Source: Phylloscopus collybita
Taxonomy: Eukaryota > Chordata > Aves > Passeriformes > Phylloscopidae
Assembly (NCBI GenBank): GCA_027886175.1
Contig: JAJNNQ010000040.1
Coordinates: 23,952,001-24,016,000, forward strand
Direction: 5' to 3'
DNA length: 64,000 nt
Part shown: positions 50,628 to 56,600 of the stretch, in pieces
Layout of the letters: each line of letters begins with the position of its first letter
Position numbering within the stretch: position 1 is the stretch's first letter
Program-made: the position numbers and the translations under genes
The notes under the pieces: model-generated
Told to the model about the DNA's origin: nothing
The model's input: only the letters and a program-made list of their open reading frames with translations
Databases searched by the model: none

Positions 50628-53600
50628 GGGGGGGATTCCATGCTACCTTTGATGCTTTTTATATCATGTCAAGTGTGCTGTGATAAATCTGTAAGTCTAG
50701 TGTCCTTTGTCCTGGTGGCTGTCACAAAAAGGGCAGGCTGTAGGTGGCACAGTATGAGAACTAAAGACACAAAGACACAAAGCAGTGAGGAGAGGCTCTT
50801 ACCAGTGCAGTATTTAGAATATGGATAGAATAGAGTTTAAAAAAAATATATGCATATATATATGCACATATATATTCATGAAGGGGCAAGGTAGGGGTGC
50901 AGCTGGGTATGGAAAGAGGCAGGGAGTATGATTGTGAGAGTTGCTTACCAATCCATAGCTATTTAAGTACACAGTAAAGTTGTGTGCTTTGCATAACTGT
51001 CTGACTAATGTCTATCTCTGCATGAACAGGAAAATAGAAATGTTTTCTTAAGTGAAAACCTGCCCATGCCCAAACAGAAAGTTAGAGGCCATAATATGCA
51101 ACTCTGTGTGTGTATATATATGCGCAAATATTATTTTTCATTTAGAAATAATTTTGAGTTTAGATTCTCAAATGTCAAGGCACGGTGTAGATATCTTGCC
51201 ACAATAAACATCTCTAATGTATTTTCTTAATTTTAAACAAACAAAAAGCAAAACCAAAACAAAGAAACCCCAAAGAGTGAAATCAAATTTTTATACTGCA
51301 CATTTCATTTATGTCACTTTTAGATGCTGCTTATATTGCTATTATAATAATTCAGACTTATTCATGCTACTCAAAATACAGAAGTGTTTTTATTTCTCTT
51401 GCCAGTAGACTATAAAAGAGGGTTTCTCTAACTTTTGGCAGCTCTGGCAAATACAACTTTTTCTCACCTCTTTCTCTTTTGATTAGTTCATTGTCAGGAC
51501 ACTTAATATCTGTAGGTTTTCTCTTTAAGGTTTTACTCCTAGATGAAAAATGTGCACATTTTGCTTTTTAGAAAAGAGGAAAAAATGAGGGATTTATAAT
51601 ACGTGATAAAATGAGTAATATAAGAAATAGTCTGATTTTAATCTGTCTCATTTGGCATTGCTTTTTAGCTGTTAGTACAGGATTTGCACAGAGGTGACAT
51701 CACAGTAGCAGCATTTAATGATCTTTCTAATAAACTGCTTCGTGAGTATCGTGATGATGACTCAAGGAAGGTGAAGGAAACCACTGACCAAATGAACACT
51801 TGCTGGGTTAATCTGAACCAAAGGTAATTACAAGGTTTCACTCTATCTGTAGCAACTGGTGTCTTAAACTTGCATTCTCTGTATGCATGCGTATTGTGGT
51901 CTCTTCTCTGTGTGCTTTAGTGCAGCATTTAGGGCTGCTGGGGATAATTAGTCAATTGCAGTCAGGGTTTTTTGATGATTGAAATTCCCACAATTCTCAA
52001 TGGAAAGCTTTTGTATGACTTCCCATTTATGTGGTATATTTTTAAGCAGAAAAAGAAGGGACTTCTCATGTTTGGTTTCAGGTTTTCCCCTGGCTATTAT
52101 TCTCTAAGTCTCTTATTCTTTATTGCTGGTACAATTTATGTATTTGTAGTTTGTTATTGTCCTTCCTTTTCATAAGGCTCTAAGTGTTCTGCTTCATCTT
52201 CCCATGCATTAATTCCTTACAGCCTTTCATCTAATGGAAACTTCCCTTCAATGGGACTTTGCTTTGGGTTCTTGAGTGCAATCCTTGCAGTACTCCTATC
52301 TAGAAAATACTTGTGCTGTAGGAACTGACACTTAATTGAAGCTTCTTTCTATTCATTCTCTATTTAGGATGTATCTGCAGATACGTCTCAGTGAAAATGT
52401 GGTATTTTTCTATGCATTATTTTTTTCCGGCAGGGTAATCTAGTTTCTGTAGAAATGCTTTCGAGTATTTGGTATTGCTAGACAACTAACATTTAGAATA
52501 GTGATTGACTCTGAAATCTAAAAGTCTATATGCATTCTGGTTAGAGGGAGAGAAGACAAAATTGATCCTCTGTATGTGGGAGTGTGGAAGATGCCAACTA
52601 AAGTCAGTATGTATATATGTGCATGTGAAAGAAACAGCTGCTCTTGGAATGGGATGTCAGTTAAAGGAATGAAAAGCCTACTTAGTAAAGCATAAGGAGA
52701 TGTTATCTCTTGAGGAGTGAGAGGAGAAGGTTACAGAAATTGTGGAATTATAGAATGGTGTGAATTGGAAGGGGCCTTAAAGATCATCCAGTTCCAACCC
52801 CCCTGCCAGGAGCAGACCACAGTCCACGAGATCAGATTGCTGAAAGCATGAGTCAGTCTGACCTCGGACACTTCCAAGGATGGGGCATTCACAGCTTCTC
52901 CTGTCCCAGTGCTTCACTACCCTCAGAGTGAATTTTTGTTTTTCCTAATAGCTAATCTAAATATTCCCTCTTTCACTTTAGAGGCATTATTCTTGTCCTG
53001 TCCTTACATGCCCTTGCAAAAGATCTCTTTCCATGTTTCATGTAGGCCCCTTCAGCCTCTGCAAGGCTGTTATAAGGTCGCCTGGGAACCTTTGCTTCTC
53101 CAGACTGAACAACTCTTGACCCTCTCAGTCTTTCTTCATAGGAGAGGTGCTCCAGCCCTTAGAATATTTTAGTGGTTCTCCTCTGTACCTGCTTCAACAG
53201 GTCCACATCCTTAAGTTGGGGCCCCAGAGCTGGATGCAGCACTCCAGGTGGGATCTCACCACAGTATAGCAGAGGTGCAGGATTCCTTCCCTGGCCCTGC
53301 TGCCCATGCTGCTTTGGATGCAACCCAGGACACAATTGGATTTCTGGGCTGCAAGCACACGTTACTGGCTCATGTCCAGACTCTCATCCACCAGCACCCC
53401 CATGTCCTTCTCAGCAGGACTATTCTCAGTAAGCAGGTAATAAAGGAAGCTGAGTAGAATGTCATCTTATCCTACCTTGGAGGAAAATAGCTCTTCTGTC
53501 ATTTTCTGCTTTGGCTGTGGCAGCTTGTTTCCTAGTTAATTAGAGGATGAAGGAAACATTGGATCCTTGTTGGATTGGCATTGACAGTAGACTAAAACTC

Positions 53601-56600
53601 TGTAGAAGTATCATTCACATTCAGACTTTGCAGTGTTATGACTAGAACTGACATAAAACTGCCCACTACTCAGAGAAGGTGACCAGAAAGAAGAGCTCCT
53701 GCCTGGAAGCTGCCTGGAAGCCTCTAATTAGTTTGGAATCTGCCTAAAGTCTAAAATAATAAGCTACTGCATTTTGTTGTGTGTAACTGAAGCTCCTTAA
53801 TTATCACTGAGGCCACTGTTTGAAGTCTTCAGCCTAAGGAAGGTGAATATCTGCTTTGTTTATTAACGAGGGGCAGAATATAAAGCACAACTCGGAGAGC
53901 CAGTGGGTAGCCAGTGTGGAGCTGCTCAGTGTAACCCCATCTGAGCAGCAAGGTAGAATTAAAAGGGGAGAATGTGCAATTAAAACATCTTTTCAACAGG
54001 ATGAAAGTTTTTATACTTGCTTTAAATGCAAGAAATAAAAATACCAGTGACAAGGCTTACTTTTAGTGACAGATGTTGGGGCTTATACATAGAGTGGACA
54101 TGTATCTCTGTGGCTTCTGTAAGAATAAATTTGTATTTATAGCATAATAGTTTAAAATACCAGTTTGTTCCCTTACTTTAAGGTTGTGGAAACGGTCCTT
54201 AGTAACATCACCTGGAAGGATTGTTGTCCTGGTCCTACCTAAAGAACACTACCAGGAAGACTGTAGCCGTGGCATGTAAAGGGAAGGAGCTTATTTTAAA
54301 AACTGTTGGCATTAAGAGATTGAAGCTCCCCAGCTTGACATTGTGTAAATTGGATACTTTGCCCAGTGGCTATTTATGTTCTATTTTTATACTTTAGGGT
54401 GAAACTATAGTCATTCTATGTGTTTGTGCTGCCTAGATAATGGATTATAGTTGCTTTCTGTACTGTCTCAGGTGTTAGTTTCTGAATTTCTTTTGATCAC
54501 ACACATGTATGCATTGCAGATTTTTAGTATAAATCTAAAAAAATAATTGGGTGGAACAGGAACCTGAAACAGAGCCATGAAAACTTAAATAATAGAATAA
54601 CCATTTTTTCCCTTGGGTGTATGTTTGCCAGTAGAATCTGTGTAGACTTTCTCCACTATCACTGTATTAAGTTAGCTGCATTTGAAAATAGTTCTCCACC
54701 TTCTCCTCACATTTAGTTCTTGCAGCCTGGAAGATGTACAGATCCTGTGTCTTTTGAGGCTGCTCTAATTGTGTCAGAATTATTTGAAAACCTGAGTTAT
54801 GTTTTTAGAGCATGGGGTAGTTTTTAATCTGCAGCACAGAATTCTCCATTTTCTGTTTCGTGTTTGAGGTCTTTACTAGCAGGGGAGGAAAGTATTTCCA
54901 TCTGCTCTCTAAAACTGTTGCTCACTACTGCTATACATGTCCTCTTTAAAAATACCCATGTAATCTTAGGATGTTAGTCGTAAATTTGTATGTATTTAGT
55001 GACAGGATTATTTTTCAGCTTTAATTCAAATATATGGCAGCAGTGGGTCGGTAATAGGATTTCATTCTTTCCTTAAAGCTCAACCAAGCTGAAAGCTTGA
55101 GAAATTAAAATTTTAGGATGAAGACAATATTCTTCAGTGTTTGTTAACTTCAAAGTTGGGGTGGTCTTGATTCCTATCTAATACATCAGTACTTAGAGAT
55201 CTGGGTCACTTAGTATTTCATCCTTTGGGGCTGTTCTTTTTCTTTGAAGGTCACCTTTATTAACAGTCTGTTCTTCCTGCTGTCACTCCTGTTCTTCCAC
55301 CTTTGGCCTTAACCCCCTGCTAGGGAAGAAAATCCCTGCAGAGGGAGATGGTTTTGAAGTTAGAGCTCATAACTGCTTTTATTTTACATTTTTCTCACAG
55401 TTCCTTGGTGTGCTCTAATTTTCAGCTGGTGCTTATTATCTTTTCTGGACAATATCTATCAAACTACTTGTTATCCCTAGCATGCTACTTACTGTATTTT
55501 TCAAGACTGATGAAGCATTCTAGCTGCAAGTGAGAAGCAAGAATGAAGGCTTCTTGCTCTCCTAGTCATTTGCTAGGAGCCAAAACTTGGGCAAGCACGA
55601 AGTCAGGAATGATTCTTAGACTCTTATTTTGGATAAAGCAATTGTTAACAAGTAATGTAATACCTAAGCTCCTAAAGTAGGGGTTGCAACACTAGCTTTG
55701 TGCAAATTGCCTCTAAAAAATTCAGTTGGTTATGCAAAAACTTAGGAATGTGAGCTGGCAGAATTGGGGTTGGTTGAGATTTCCTCAGTCCTTGAAAGAA
55801 AACAGCTTTTACTTGCATCTGTCACATCTGATGTGCTAGTAAACCAGACTACTTGCTTTGAAATGTCATCCTGAATGGTACTGAACTCCCACTGCTTCTT
55901 TTCTAAAAGGAATATTTTAAGTAGTTCTGAAATTCACAATTTCAGACCTGCTTATTCCTTCATACTGCTGAGCAGTACTTGTGCCACAGCATGGCAAGGA
56001 GGAAAGAAAGTTGAAGTAGGTGGGAGGACGCAGAAGACACAAGTTCGGGCCTGTCCAGAGAAACGTGGAAATACCAAATATTTTTGTAGTGTTTTGGCCT
56101 CGTCTGCCTTGAAATTAAATATCACTTTATCCCTAAAATCTTATTATACAGCTAGTGCTTGATGTGAAGATAAAATTGAACTTTCTATTTACTCAGCAAA
56201 AGCATTCTAGCTGTTAGCTCTGTTAGAGGTTTCTCTACACTATGCTGGTGTGGGACAGCTTGTTTCTTTTGTCCTGACTTTGGGAGAAAGAATGCTGCAG
56301 AATAACAGCCTCAAATGGATGAAATTTAGTTTTTCATGCTTTATTAATGTTGCTAATCAGAGCTTTTAAAATTGCTGACTATAATAGTTTCTCATCTGAG
56401 TTTCATTTCAATCACTAGGAGACAGTGCTGTTATGCAGAAGCATAAGGTGATTTTTTTTCCCTAGGAAATTGTTTGAAGTTGCTGATAAGTTAAAATGCT
56501 GGGATTATATTGTTATTACATGAAAAAAATCTCCTTACAGACACAAACTTTAGTGTTTGCGTCAGTTGGAAATCTTTTGGATGATTGAAAATTTGGGCCA

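Noticed and set aside
53172..53457. Plus-strand frames of 69-86 codons
   Set aside because: They are antisense readings of the CR1 at 52745-53440.
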